A DNA stretch of 64,000 nt, from positions 2,454,556 to 2,518,555 of the forward strand of contig PZJY01000004.1 of NCBI GenBank assembly GCA_031472005.1, given 5' to 3'. Both the position numbers and the translations under genes were made by a program. The notes under the pieces are model-generated. The model was not told the origin of the DNA, searched no databases, and saw only the letters and a program-made list of their open reading frames with translations. Below are positions 11,533 through 23,487 of this stretch, one piece after another; position 1 is the stretch's first letter; every line of letters starts with the position of its first letter. The stretch is from Tetracladium setigerum (Eukaryota > Ascomycota > Leotiomycetes > Helotiales).

Positions 11533-12780
11533 GAAGTGTGTGGATCGTGGAGCCAGTCAATTGCGGTGTGAAGTCAGCAAGACAGACAACTATTGTCATC
11601 ACTCCCTCCTCTTCAGCTCACCGACCACGCAATCAATTCATCAGCCAGCCGCCAGTCACCCACCCACCATCTTGATCCGAAAACTGTTCCAGGACAGCCT
11701 CCGTCAAACAGAGAAACACCACAACACGATCCTTCACTTTCTCATTGACCATTGACGAGTTAAATTTGGACGGGAGCTCGACGCTCACAAAACAAAACAA
11801 AAACTCTTATCTCAACGACTTGACAACTTCTGGAGGTTACTTGACCCCAGTGCTATTCTACACGAGTATCAATGCACATTTTCGCGAAGAAAGGCCATCT
11901 ACTCAGGACTCGCAACTTTCCAGAGAGAACCGAGGGGTATGGGATGGCACTACCTTTGTTTTTAAAACTTGAGAAAATTTGCAGCATAGAACCAGCGTTT
12001 TGGAGCGGGTGCGAAAGAAAAAAAGACATTGTCGCAAGACACAAAAATGGTGTTTAGGAGGTGTTTTATTTTCCCCCTGAACTAGATTGGCGTTTACTGT
12101 TTCTCTCTCTTCTCTTTGCGGGATTATACGTTTCGGGGTCTTTTTTGTTGGAGGGGGGCTGGCGTATAAATTTGATCTTTTGGATTTTCATTTGGATGTG
12201 GGGAGTTCTTTGATCTTGGAGTTAGGAATTCCTACACAAGTCACAAATGCTAGTTTGTATAACGAAATTATGAATGGATGGATGGATGGATGGCGGGGAC
12301 ACAAGTGGTGGTAGATTGGATAAGTACTGGTGGATATGATCACTCGTGGCTACCCACGAGGCGCAAATGAATATCTCAACACCCAACGTTTTTTTATTAA
12401 TCTTCGTTTCTTTTTAGACGCGTTTACAAGTTGATATCTTTAAGTGATTCATCTCTTCTTCATTATCAGCCCTGTTTACAATGTTTATCTACCCCTCTTC
12501 TCCAGCCGCAGACTCAGCTAGGTCACTCCTGATTATCGATATCACAAGAACTTCGGTGATCGGTCTGTTAGTGTTTCAGGTAAATGGGGGAGTTTCTGGA
12601 ACATCTTGTTCTGTCTGTGACTTGTTCAGCCCTTTTATAACCAAAGACAGCCCTACCTGTTGCTATAGTTTAGTAAGTTTACCGCCGTTCTCCCAAGCTT
12701 CTGTCACGTCTACTTCTTCAGCCCTTCTACGGTCAAAGCACTTAGACATACATACCTACCAACTCTGTACTATCCAATCC

Positions 12781-12802
12781 ACCCATCCATCCATCCATCC
12801 AC
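12781..12802. repeat. CATC tetranucleotide microsatellite
   Basis: About five tandem CATC units within the gene-poor region. The reverse-oriented GATG motif repeats about 500 bases upstream. Confidence 0.8.
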
Positions 12803-15269
12803 GCCTTCTTCACTTCCATAGTTCCACAGTTCCACTTCCACAACTCACCTCGCGAGTCGCCACCACCAACGTCGTCTCATGGCAGATCTCGCATATATTT
12901 GCCGATGCAACATCGACATCATCATTCACAGTGCACACAGCCGTTCACACCAACAATCAAGTACTGTACAGACCAGCCCGTAATTCCCCATCAAATTTAG
13001 CAGCAGCAGCCTGAAAGAGGCCCAAGTTTTTTGTCGAACGAGGAGGCGTTTTTCGGCACTTTGGTGGCTTTTCTTAAGCAATGTCGATCACGTGTCGCAG
13101 TTGGGATGGACCCTGAGCAACTGGCGGAGACTTTTCTCACCAGCATAGGCAAATTCCCACAACCAGCGATCAAGCATCCAAAAACAGGAGCCGTCGAAAG
13201 CAAGTGCATCGCATCATTCCCCGCAGCGGCAACCCCTCTCTCTTGCTTGCTTATATTTGTTTAGTTTAACGTCTTCAATAACAAAACACCCGGAGAGGAA
13301 GTACTGTGGTGGAGCGCTCGAACCTCCTCCAAATATCGAAATGAGCTGACCTGAGTCCCCGAGGACTGGAGGTTGACGTGTGAGCGTTTTATGCAATTTG
13401 TCTGGGGGTTTGAGGTGCTGGTCGCTCTTCTCAATTTTGCGTTTCATCGCCGCTACCCCTGGCTTTGGATGATTGGGATGGGAAGGGGAATTCCGTGACC
13501 CGTAGTAGTGTGCGGAGGTTGCATTGGTTGGTTTTGTTCGGTGGACGGATTATTGATTGGTAGCGTGAGTCGCTATCACCTCCTGAAATATTTTGACTTC
13601 CATCCATCAAACCGGAGAAGGTCAGCTGAAGGCTACGAACAGGAAAAGGAAGGCCAACGCAGAGACAGTCTGATAGACAGTCTTCTTTTCCTTCTTCCTG
13701 AGATGCTTCCTTGCGGGGAAGGGTCCGGCTTTCTATCACAATTCAGAAAGGGCGCCAGCAAAAAGAAAGTACGCTCGCGTTTTTGTCTTTCGTTGGTCGC
13801 ATGTTTTGCGTCGTTTGTTGTTTTTCTTTTTCTTTCCCTTTTGGCTGGGTTGGCCGCCGTTTTCCCGCAGAGAACCGACCGTTCCTGAATCTGGAGGCCT
13901 GGAAATTAGAGGATGCAACCTTCCAGGCCGGGTACCTAGCGGAGCAGGCATGTTGTGGACTTGCCGAACTTGTGCGGTCCCGTAGTCCGTAGATGGGTGG
14001 ATGGGATTGGGATCATGGGTGGTAGCTTATCACACAAATTGACCTTGAAGCTTGGGGCAGCAGGAGGACACTGACTTCGACGTTTTCGAGATTTCGAGAT
14101 TGATCTCGAGATGTCGGGAGTAGTTGGATTGCTGCTTGATAATCTATCGGCGGCGGCGGCGGGACCCCCCAGCAGACTCATCATTTCGAGGGTTATTGAA
14201 TTCGATCGAAGCTGTCGGGCAGGCAGAAGAAAGAATATGTGATAGATAACGGCGGTCGTTCTTCACAACTGAGTCCTCCGCTGTCCCGAGTAGACTGTTC
14301 TATACATCCTGTACCCTGAGTTATTTCTTTTTCCCAAGCCAAAGGAGCAAGTGAGAGGAGGGGAATTTGTGACACCTCAACCACGGGTCCACGCCAGAGC
14401 CTGCACGTGGAAGGCAGAATTGAAATTATTATTGCACGAGTTGTGTTGTGGGAGGAGTGTTTGGCGACGGGTTATTCCACCCGAATCATGGGCCATGGCT
14501 TTGCGGGAGATGCTTCCTAGATAAATGCTCAGTAGTAGTCGGTAGTCATTTGAAGCAGCAGACTCTTGCACTTGCAGGCATCTATTTGTTGAAGAGTTGC
14601 TGAGGGTGATGGAGCCTCTGATTTGCCATGGGGAAAGATTGAGCAGCACCAGCACCAACACCAGCACTAGTGCAAGCAGCAACAAGTGCAACAAGCGCAG
14701 CAAGTGCAGACAGCCCCTGAAAATGGATGATTTACGAGAGATGCACAAAGAAATGGGCAGGGAAGTTGTGCAGCTGCACACACAAAAATCACCGATGGAC
14801 TGCATTGCAGAACGACGTCGTGAACTGACTCTGATTTCTGGGGGCCCTTACAGTATGTATGTCTTTCAATCTTTTTTATATATCTGTGAAATATACAATT
14901 TCTCTCGCGAGCAGAACCAAACAAAAAAAAACCACTGCCTTCTTTTTCCACAACCACATCGGAGCTTTCTTTCTCCAGCGCAAAAGCCAACCGTAATCCC
15001 GCCTATTCCTTTCTCAGGTCTGAGAAACTTAGAAAGGACCAAGTGCCCCCATCACTATCAGCCATTGCGGGCCATGGCGTCGGTTGGGCCTTCGGGGATT
15101 GGAGCCCTTTGAGGATAGTGCGACCTCCATCGCGGCCCTGGACTCTTAATCCCTGCTGGGGGGACTACGGACTGCTCTACTGTACTGGGGAGGGATTATT
15201 TCGACTTCCACCTGCATGTTGTGATCTCCTTCCTCGCCGCCTCCCTCTCTCGTCCTGGTCCTTGTCTTC

Positions 15270-15345
15270 GTGGTGAACTGACCTCCTCCTCCTCCTCTGC
15301 CTCTCCTTCTTCTCCTCCTCCTCCTCCTCTTGTCGCCCGCCGTCT
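15270..15345. repeat. CTC/CTT trinucleotide-rich tract
   Basis: Runs of CTC with interspersed CTT and CTG, purine-free over long parts, about 400 bases before the DENN start codon. It is probably part of the promoter or 5' leader. Confidence 0.6.
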
Positions 15346-15734
15346 TTTCGTTCTTCGACCCGCCATCCCTTCTTGCCATTGCATTGCCATTGCTCTCGCA
15401 TTTGCTGCAATCGAAGAAGCTTCATTCTGCCAGTCTGTTTGTTCCGCCAGCCAGCTAGCTACTCGACAAGGAAGACCTGCCTCATCCGTTTGCTGGTTGA
15501 ACGAGCTCTCAGACATTGACATTTGATTCAACCAACACTAACTAACCAGTCCTTTGACTCGAACTTTCTCACGGTCTCTACATCTTTCCACGCATTCGCT
15601 TCGACGACAACTCTAGTCTCCGAAGACCGTTTTGGAAGAAAGCAATCCGCTGATTCTTCAAAATCCTCTGATCCAGGGGCTTGTCCGGATATATAACTTC
15701 TCCTTCCAACATTTCCACAGACACATTCGCAAAC

Positions 15735-18692
15735 ATGGGTCCATCACTCAACACTCACTCTTCCTTTGTTCGCCCACGAACTGGCGACCGAGAGGGCCGT
15801 CCTGGCACTCGGGATCAGACTGATCAGAATCTCATCATCCCAAGTCGCACCTCGTCCCTCCACTCGCGCATCACTCAGCCAATTCCCTCAACTTTAAACG
15901 TCAAGACACAACAGAGGACACCAAAGACTCTCACACATGCTTACATGGTGTGCGGTGTTGGCAGAGAGCCTTCGCAATGGGTCAAGGCGCCGGCTCCAGC
16001 ACAGGGAAAGATTGGACACATGAAGGGAGCAGTTGGCCAATTTTGGTTGCCAGAGATTCTTGGAAGCAGTCCTAGGTTGGAGCAGGATAATGAGATTGCG
16101 AGAGCTCTCCACTCCGCTATGAGGGTAAGCTACTTTGCAAAATACCACAATTCTTCTTTACTATACTAACGAAGATTTAGGCATGCTTCCCTCACGACGT
16201 AGAAATCTGTACTGGACGCAGCCAGCCACATTGTGTTCACCACTCGTTCGTTCTACAACAGGATTCCTCCCATACACTTTACGGCATTGCGCTTCGCGTT
16301 TGGTCGCGAGCAGATGAGAAGAGGGCTGAGACCATTCGCGATCTTCGAAGGAGGACCGAGGCAGACTTCTACGATTCTCCAGATGAGACTTACTGGATTC
16401 CGTACTGCCTGTCATTCTTGTCAAGATATCCTCTGTACAACTTGTTGGGCGATTACCTTCGAGGCATGTGGATTCACTGGAACAAGGCAACAAACCTATT
16501 CCACGCCGAAGAGGTTTCTCGAATTTTGAGCTTCCCAGCACCAAGACTCAACGATCTCGTCCGAATTGACATGAAGGATTACGCGCTCTGCTACCAATTC
16601 CCTTCATCTCCAACTGGATTCCAGAACTTCGCCATGTGGCCATTGTTTTCTTGTTTGTCGGTCCCCAACATTGTTGGCGTGATAGAGGCGGCTCTTTCCC
16701 CCACTCGCCGAATCATCTTTGTCAGTCATTACCCTGCTATGCTCACAGTCGCAGCGGAAACCATCCGATACTGCGTTCGTGTCTACGAATGGAGCGGTTT
16801 ATACGTTCCCGTTGTTCATGCTAGACATGCAAAGGAATTGGTTCAGGAACCTGGTCCATATATTCTTGGTATCACTGCAGAATGCAGGTCTCTCTTCACT
16901 GCGCCAACAGATGCGCTGGTCGTAGACCTCGATCGCAACTTCGTTCTAACCTCCAGCCCGCCAACTGCCCTGACTCCTGGCCAACGCACAAAGATGGTCA
17001 ACCGAATGACCCAGGCTTTGAATGGGGACGTTACCCATCCGGAGTTCCACAACATCTCCGATCTGCCTATGGAGGTGGAAAACTTGTGCCAGCTGGCCAA
17101 ATCATTGTCATGCGCGGCGAAGTCGAGTCAATCCAAGATCCAGAATGGTGGAACCAGGACTCTATCATGGCCGTTATGGATCATGTTTGCGAAAAAATGG
17201 TCAGTTTCCCTGTTATCTGACCGCATATAATCTGGGGTATCTATAGAGGCGCATTACTAACGAACGTTTCAATCTAGGGTCGTAACACCGGCATGAAGGC
17301 TGTCTTCGGTGGGGCCGTTAAGAAGCCCCTTATGACCAAGGTATCCATGCGACACTTGAACGAGATCGTCCGCGAGAGGAATCAATATTCCGGGATGCTC
17401 TTGAGGCTTGGCAAGATTTCATCAATCTCAAAGGCCGAATGGACACGGAGCTCGGCAAGGTCACCAAGAGAAACAACTTCCTTGTTGAGGAGTTGGAGAG
17501 CTGGAAGCAACAGGTGGGTTTTGACAGTTGGTGTTGGTCGACCTCCTTACTAACATTATCGTAGTTCCTCAAATTCCAAGCCTTTGCTGAGCAACTCACC
17601 AAAGAGACACAAGACCTCAAGACTAAGATTGAGAGTCACAAGCGTGAGAATAGACGTCTCACTGGTCTCATTGACCAACAGAAGGATGACGCCGCACGTC
17701 TCTCAACCAGACTTGCTGGTACCGAGAAGCAACGTGATGATGCTCTCGAAGCATTGGTCCTCCAACAAGAGATTGCTGAGGAACTCGAGCGTGAGCGCAA
17801 GAGGAACAAGAAGGAGCTTTCGGCTCTGCAACACACCAACCTCACCATTCTCAGACAACGTGATGAGGCTCAACGTGTCGTTCTGCATCTGCGCAGCTTG
17901 ATCAGTGGACAAACCCACCACATGGAGCACTTGGTCCGAACTATTGGCGATGCTCCAGAACTCCAGGAGTACATTGAGGCAGGTTACGACGAGGAAGGTG
18001 ACCTCGAGGATATTGCAGAGGAGACCAAAGAGGAGAATGGTGAGAACGATGGCTCCTACAGATCAGCTCGATCAGGCAAGAAGGATGACATGACACCTGA
18101 AATGGAGGCTCGTCTCAGCCATGGTCTGAGGAACAGCAAGCGATGGAGTACCATGAGCATTGTGGATGTGGCCGACCGCCACCTCAGAGACAAGACCGAT
18201 GCTATCGCACACATTATTCGCAACATTAGCGAGCAATGTGCTGCAGCTGTCGAAGGACTTCAACTCGCCCACGACGCCGAAGTTGAGGCAGAGGAGCTCA
18301 TCCTTAGTCAGGCCCGCGCCAGCCACAGAGTTAGCACTCTTTCAACTGCCGCCAGCGATGATGGTCATTCAGCCCAAGGCTCAGAAATCGGAGACGACAG
18401 CCTTCTCCATCCCAGTGGCCGAGCCTCGAGTATTCCCCCAACGCCCGATCTTATCCACAACCGTTCCAGTACAGCGATGTCAATCGCGAGCTCGACGACA
18501 ACCCCCGAGCGAAGCAGCCAGCAGTACAACATCGGAACCGACATCCCCACAAAGATTGTCGAGGATAGCGACGAGGAGTTGGAGGGAAGAAGCGAGAATG
18601 AGAGCGGACTTCACGGCAGCCCGACGAATGGCAAGGCCGGGTTGATTCATCGCCCTGCTGGAGCGAGAATCAGCGCTCTTGGTGGTCACTAG
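15735..18692 (+). CDS. DENN-domain protein with long coiled coil, two apparent frameshifts
   Basis: DENN proteins act as Rab GTPase exchange factors in membrane traffic. Exons 15735-16124, 16181-17199, 17278-17513, 17565-18692, about 924 aa if two lost bases are allowed for. The u-DENN part starts at about residue 50 (THAYMVCGVGREPSQWVK). The central DENN includes YWIPYCLSFLSRYPLYNLL, LCYQFPSSPTGFQNFAMW and RRIIFVSHYPAMLTVAAE. The d-DENN part contains LTPGQRTKMVNRMTQAL and YGGGKLVPAGQIIVMRGEVE. A Glu/Lys/Gln-rich coiled coil (about 480-680) and a Ser/Thr-rich acidic tail follow. The frame changes at 17034-17036 (before SGVPQHLRSAYGGG) and at 17390-17391 (NQYS to RDALEAWQDF), each as if one C were missing. 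Neither site offers a plausible intron. Confidence 0.85.
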
Positions 18693-19989
18693 AACGAAGG
18701 AGGAGTGTGTGTGTTTGTTATAAATTTGTCTGATAATTTGTTGCATTTTGTCGTCTATTTCGAGTGTCCGGCGTTACATGGTGGCCACACCTGGTCTTGC
18801 TTGGGATTAGTTACTGTTGATCTACTTAGTTTAGCTTGTTGTTTTGTCACCTTCCGTCGAAATCTTCTTGTTCCACTTATCTGTTCATGCTACTGCTGTT
18901 GTTTTGGTTATAAATTAACTGGATTTTTTATTTTTTTGGAGGAAAGCGATTTATCAATCTCAGTTGACAAGCACTATAGTCTCTTATGATGATGGACAAG
19001 GCGGTTGGTTATGTATGAAGGGGAAAGAAAGGTTGGAGGGAGAGAGAAGGAAGGAGGACTTTGCTAGCCCCTTGAAGGGAAAAGAAACGTGTGTGTGTAT
19101 GTGTGTGAAGAAGAAGAATGGAAAGTGTGTTGGAATCTTCTTTTGTTCTTTTTTCCATTTTTTTGGAGGTTTTTCTAATACCCCGGTTGGAGAGTGAGTG
19201 AGCTTTTATGGGGCCTTCTTTTTTCGATAAGTTAAATTATCGTGGTATATACAAAAAATTACTTCTTCAAATCAAAATCAAAATCATCTTCTATGCCCTT
19301 AGTTTTTCTTTTATTGTTTGGCTAGTCTACTCAATCTAACTCGTGAGATCGGATCGCTCTTTCTTGTTCCGGTTGGTTCAAGATGGTTTCGCCTTTCTTT
19401 AACTTTTATATTAAGTGGGCGAGTGAGTGGAACGAGGTTGCTCATGTGATGACTGTCCACCCACCCCCAAAGAGTGAAAAAAAAGAGGGAATGTCTTGAC
19501 TTGCTTTGAACCTCATTCGTCCAAATATAAAGTCATCCAATCCAAACAGGTCAGAACTCCCTCTCTCCAACCACTCACTCGGTTCGTCCCTCACACATTA
19601 TTTCTTCGCCTCTTTATTATCACCTGAGTCAAACCACCAACTCTCATATCCAACCACAATCCCAGTTCATCTCTTCCAACCAACAAACTGACACCACCTT
19701 ACTGTACGTCACCTTATTCTGAGTCAGTCAGTCAAAAGCCAACCAGTCAAACCAACCAACGAAAAGAAACCAGCCAACCAAAAGAAATCAAATAGAGTAA
19801 AAGGTACGGAGTACCTCGTACACGAGAGGAGGAAAGAGCTGGGCTGGGGGTCTTTCTTTTTTTGTTGCATATCGCACACTTCATATATATCTGAATGCTC
19901 ATTCGTTGATGAAGGAGGGGAGGAGAGGATTCGGTTTAGGGTGGGATTTTTGGGGGGGAAGGGGAGCTGTACTGGGGGATGAGTGAGGG

Positions 19990-20090
19990 ATGAGGGGCTT
20001 GGGTTTGCTTGGGTTGGCTTGGATGGGTTGGATGGGTTGGTTTGGATGGGTTTGGCTTGGGTGGGTTTGGTTTGGGTGGGTGAGAGAAGT
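19990..20090. repeat. TTGGxTGGG imperfect repeat
   Basis: About 100 bases made of variants of TTGGNTGGG/TTTGGNTTGG, such as GGGTTGGATGGGTTGG. The strand is almost free of C. Confidence 0.7.
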
Positions 20091-20392
20091 GAAGAAGAAG
20101 GGAGAGGATGGTGATAGTGTTGCATTGGGAGGATGGGGGAGGATCAGGTGATTTTTTTGGTTGGTGAAGCCTTTGAAGGCTAGGGAGGATGTGAGGATAC
20201 ACACTCAAGTACAGTACAGTGAGGAGAGTGAGTAGAGTAATGGGAAGGGATAATCAGGGATGCTTTTCTTTGTTGGAGGGGAAGGAAGGAGAAGAATATA
20301 GTGCTGACATTGCTTGCATGATCTGATGGTTTGGTAACGTACTGTATTTTGTGCTTTGGTGGGGTTGATTAATCTATACCAATATATTCTCT

Positions 20393-20438
20393 ACATAGGG
20401 ACATAGGGACATAGGGACATAGGTACATAGGTACATAG
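20393..20438. repeat. Tandem octamer ACATAGGG/ACATAGGT
   Basis: Five full 8-base units plus a partial one: three ending in GGG-type, then two ending in GGT-type. A simple tandem repeat in non-coding DNA. Confidence 0.85.
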
Positions 20439-21917
20439 AGGAAAACGTATGTGGTATTAAGGATGAAACTAACTGTGGATGATGATAATACTGTAGGCCG
20501 GTGGTTACTGGTTGACAATAATATATTTGCAAATACCGAGGATACTCGAGTAAATGGAGGAATGTAAGATTACTGAGGGGTAGGCAAGGTACCCCTCCAC
20601 CTCAAGTGTCACACTTGAAATACACCACATGGTGGTTAGGATATTCAGATGGATTGTTCACGTATTTGCGTAGACTTTAAAGTATCTAGGTAACTTGTTA
20701 ACTAAATGCCCAAGTAGTAAAGTAAAGGTAGAGTTTCTCAAAATGATCAACAGTGATCAATCGGGTAGCTTAGTCAGCGTTCAATGCCCATTTATACTGA
20801 CATGTCGACGGATCTTAATTCCTAACAAATGAACCCAATCAATCAATCGATGAAACCCTCCAAAAAACGAGTTCATCATCAATCACCCTCATCAATCATT
20901 ATCACCAATCACCACGGTCATCATCATTATCACAGACCCAAAAAAACCGCACCATCAGACTGAACCCGAGCAAATACGAGTCGACAATCGAGGAATCACC
21001 ATGTTAATGGCCATGGCATGCATGAATTGTTGCACGCCGACATTTTTGCTGGAAGGTTTCCTCCTGGGGGAAATCTGAGAAATCTGGGTGATCTGGGAGA
21101 TCTCACTTTCGCTTGGAGGTTTTTGTCCTGAGAATTGGTTTTGGTTAGCTGATCGATCTGGATTATTGTTGGATCGGAGGAAATCATGGGGGGGTCCGGC
21201 GGAGGATATGCTCCCCCTCTCTATTCTCTTGGCTTTGAAAGCTTGTGTTTAAGGGATGAGGTTGTTTGGGATTATGTGAGATGTGAGATTAGTAAGTACT
21301 ATCATTAATTAATTGACAGCTGTGTATTTCGTGTCGAATAAAAGTTTTGGGTGAGATGGGAGAGGGAGAACAGCTGAGTGGGTGCGTACTTTTGGGGGGT
21401 TTTGGGAGGGTCGTTGACTTGGACACAATTTTGGGATCTAGATATATTTTTCTCGTTTGGTTTGACATAAATATTGATTTATTGGTTCATCTGATATTGG
21501 TAATCATTTACCTTCTCATTCTGCGCGAGTTATTTTTTCTTTAGGGTCAAGAAATTAGGAGCAATTGATGAATTTGCAAAGAAGAACACTTTCTTTGAAT
21601 TCTTGGGAGAGGGGTTCTTGTGCTGAATTTGGCGTCAATGTCTTTTGACTGGAAGGATTTCCTCCACTATTTTCTCTGCACCCGTGCGTTTGAATATTCT
21701 TACAATTGAGACATACTGTGAGTTCAAATAGAACATTTTTCTTAATTTTTCGGTGGAGAGTTCTCTATGCAGCATTTGATCCCGCTGCTTACGCGGAGGC
21801 ATTCGCAATTCGCAGTACAAAGAGTTCGTTCGCTTCCAGTCTGCGGGGATATATCTCATAAAGTTGACAAGAATATGGTCGCATATTCAAAATTCTACTA
21901 ATTACACTTTGGAAATG

Positions 21918-22829
21918 TCAGCAAGATCTAACGGATCCCCCCTCTTCGTCCTGTCCCCTCAAAAAGTCCTGACAATCTCGCCCCATGATCTCCCCATCTC
22001 TTATGTACCTCCCCTTGACCCAAATATAATATCTCCCCCAACAATCCACATCTCTCTCTACACAATCATTCCACGCTCTAAACCACCAATGTTCTTCACA
22101 TTCATACCCACTATTGGTACACCTTAAAACTGGCATCTTCTCCATTGTTGATCCAACACTGTTACTCTTACTATTTACAATCTTTAACGACTTCTTCTCC
22201 ACCTCTTCTTTATGCATTACTATGTTATAACAATTCCGAATCTCGAATTCCTCAAGAAGAGGGAATGGATTCTGTCCAGGAATACTACTGAGCACGAGTC
22301 CCGGGGCGAGATCCAGACTGATCCGATCGATGCTTACGGATTTTACAAAGCGATAGTGATCATGCATGTACGGTTTAGCATCTCGGAGGCCGTCTATGAA
22401 GGAGGGTCCATAGTTTGTGAGATCCACCAGGGCGGTGTCGTAGTCGTAATTGAAGAATCTTTTAGTCCTGTTTGTAGGTCCTTGGCTAGACGACGAGGGA
22501 ATGGAAGAGGGCTTGTTGTGGTGTTGAGCATAGTACCGTAGACATTCCATGCGTGATTCGTGATTGACGTGAAGCAGAGGAGGAGTGGAGGGTATGATGC
22601 ATTCTGAGTGGTTGGGTTTCCAGATGAGAGGAACGGTGCGTGGGAGGAGAGCGAGGGACCAAATTTTGAGGCGGATTTCTGTATAAGAGGGTTAGGTTAG
22701 ATTGGTGAATGGGTAAAATTGGGAGTGCGACGCAAATGGCGGTCACAACACGTATGACCATAATGTAGGATGGAAGTTGAGCTCACCGAGAGGAAGTCTT
22801 TTGAAGGGTTCAAAGGTTGCGGCTTCCAT
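21918..22829 (-). CDS. 2EXR domain protein
   Basis: Fungal-specific 2EXR family, usually in expanded paralogous sets; biochemical role unknown. Two exons, 22829-22787 and 22678-21918, giving 267 aa. The N-terminus carries the family signature across the intron: FEPFKRLPLGEIRLKIWSLAL, RTVPLIW, then PPLLHVNHESRMECLRYY (about residues 5-75). The domain continues through YDTALVDLTNYGP and VKSVSIDRISLDLAPG. The C-terminus is Trp-rich (EEHWWFRAWNDCVERDVDCWGRYY). The usual PPEIR is PLGEIR here, spanning the splice junction. No signal peptide is seen. Upstream to 25.2 kb, a DUF6594 gene lies on the same strand. Confidence 0.85.
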
Positions 22830-23487
22830 CTTGCTTAATCAGGATTCAGCAGTTGCTCGGAGTTGTTTACGGTTGTAGTAAGCGAGAAGTCTTCTTTCGG
22901 TGTTGAAGTTGACATTGAAAGCGACCTGGGAAGATGTAAGAGATGGAATTAGGCAAGGGTCCGTGCTCTCCTCCTTCATTCTCTCCTTTCCACGAGTTAT
23001 ATCTCCAAAGCCACATCCTCAGGGGAAAAGACAAAAGGCGTACTTGGTGATCGAAATCTATTCTCGGAATGAGATGGGCGGTACAAAGAAAGTTGGATTT
23101 GGGTAGATTGGGTTTTGGAGTCTCTCCGAAGGTATTTTATGACAGCATAGGCAAATACTAGCAAATACTAATTGTCTTTCGAGGCAAGCTTCGCTGACTA
23201 TATTTCTTGAACCTCAATATTGCCATCTATCAACAGTCAAAGTCTTCTAACCAAAACCAACGAATTCAAAATCCAAGCCATCAGATGTCCACCTCTGTCG
23301 CACGTGACCCACCCCGTCCACGCTTGGCATTCGATGAACATGGCAAGTCTCGATCTGTTCTCGACCGTCACCAACAAACCCACGACAGTCAAGAAAATAC
23401 CAACGATAGGTCCCAATACGCCATTGCCAAAAGGAATGAGAAGTCTTGATCAATCTACTCTGCGGAGCCCACGGCAACACAAAACAA
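22830..23487. other. Intergenic, 2EXR upstream region
   Basis: About 660 bases between two minus-strand genes, holding the 2EXR promoter. A 10-base direct repeat (GCAAATACTA, twice in tandem) lies at about 23152-23171. Nothing else was recognised. Confidence 0.45.

Larger units (their letters stand above)
11533..15734. other. Gene-poor, simple-sequence-rich region
   Basis: 4.2 kb with no reading frame I can support. It holds a GATG run (about 12275-12297), a CATC run (about 12781-12802), long CTC/CTT tracts (about 15270-15345) and many short pyrimidine stretches. The last kilobase is probably the promoter and 5' leader of the DENN gene. Open stretches such as 12481-13014 and 13508-13888 are compositionally biased and look accidental. 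Confidence 0.5.
18693..21917. other. Intergenic, low-complexity
   Basis: 3.2 kb between the 3' end of the DENN gene and the 3' end of the minus-strand 2EXR gene. It contains a T/G-rich imperfect repeat (19990-20090) and an octamer tandem repeat (20393-20438). No coding frame was recognised; the minus-strand Pro-rich ORFs at 19.7-20.2 kb are readings of the T/G repeat. Confidence 0.5.

Noticed and set aside
12481..13014. 177-codon plus-strand frame
   Set aside because: Ser/His/Thr-biased, spans a CATC microsatellite, and has no domain-like pattern. It is probably accidental.
19724..20208. Pro/Thr-rich minus-strand frames
   Set aside because: Three overlapping frames all arise from the TTGGxTGGG repeat; there is no independent coding evidence.
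20393..20438. Telomere- or CRISPR-like tandem repeat
   Set aside because: The octamer ACATAGGK is neither the fungal telomere unit nor a repeat-spacer array; it is a short simple tandem repeat.
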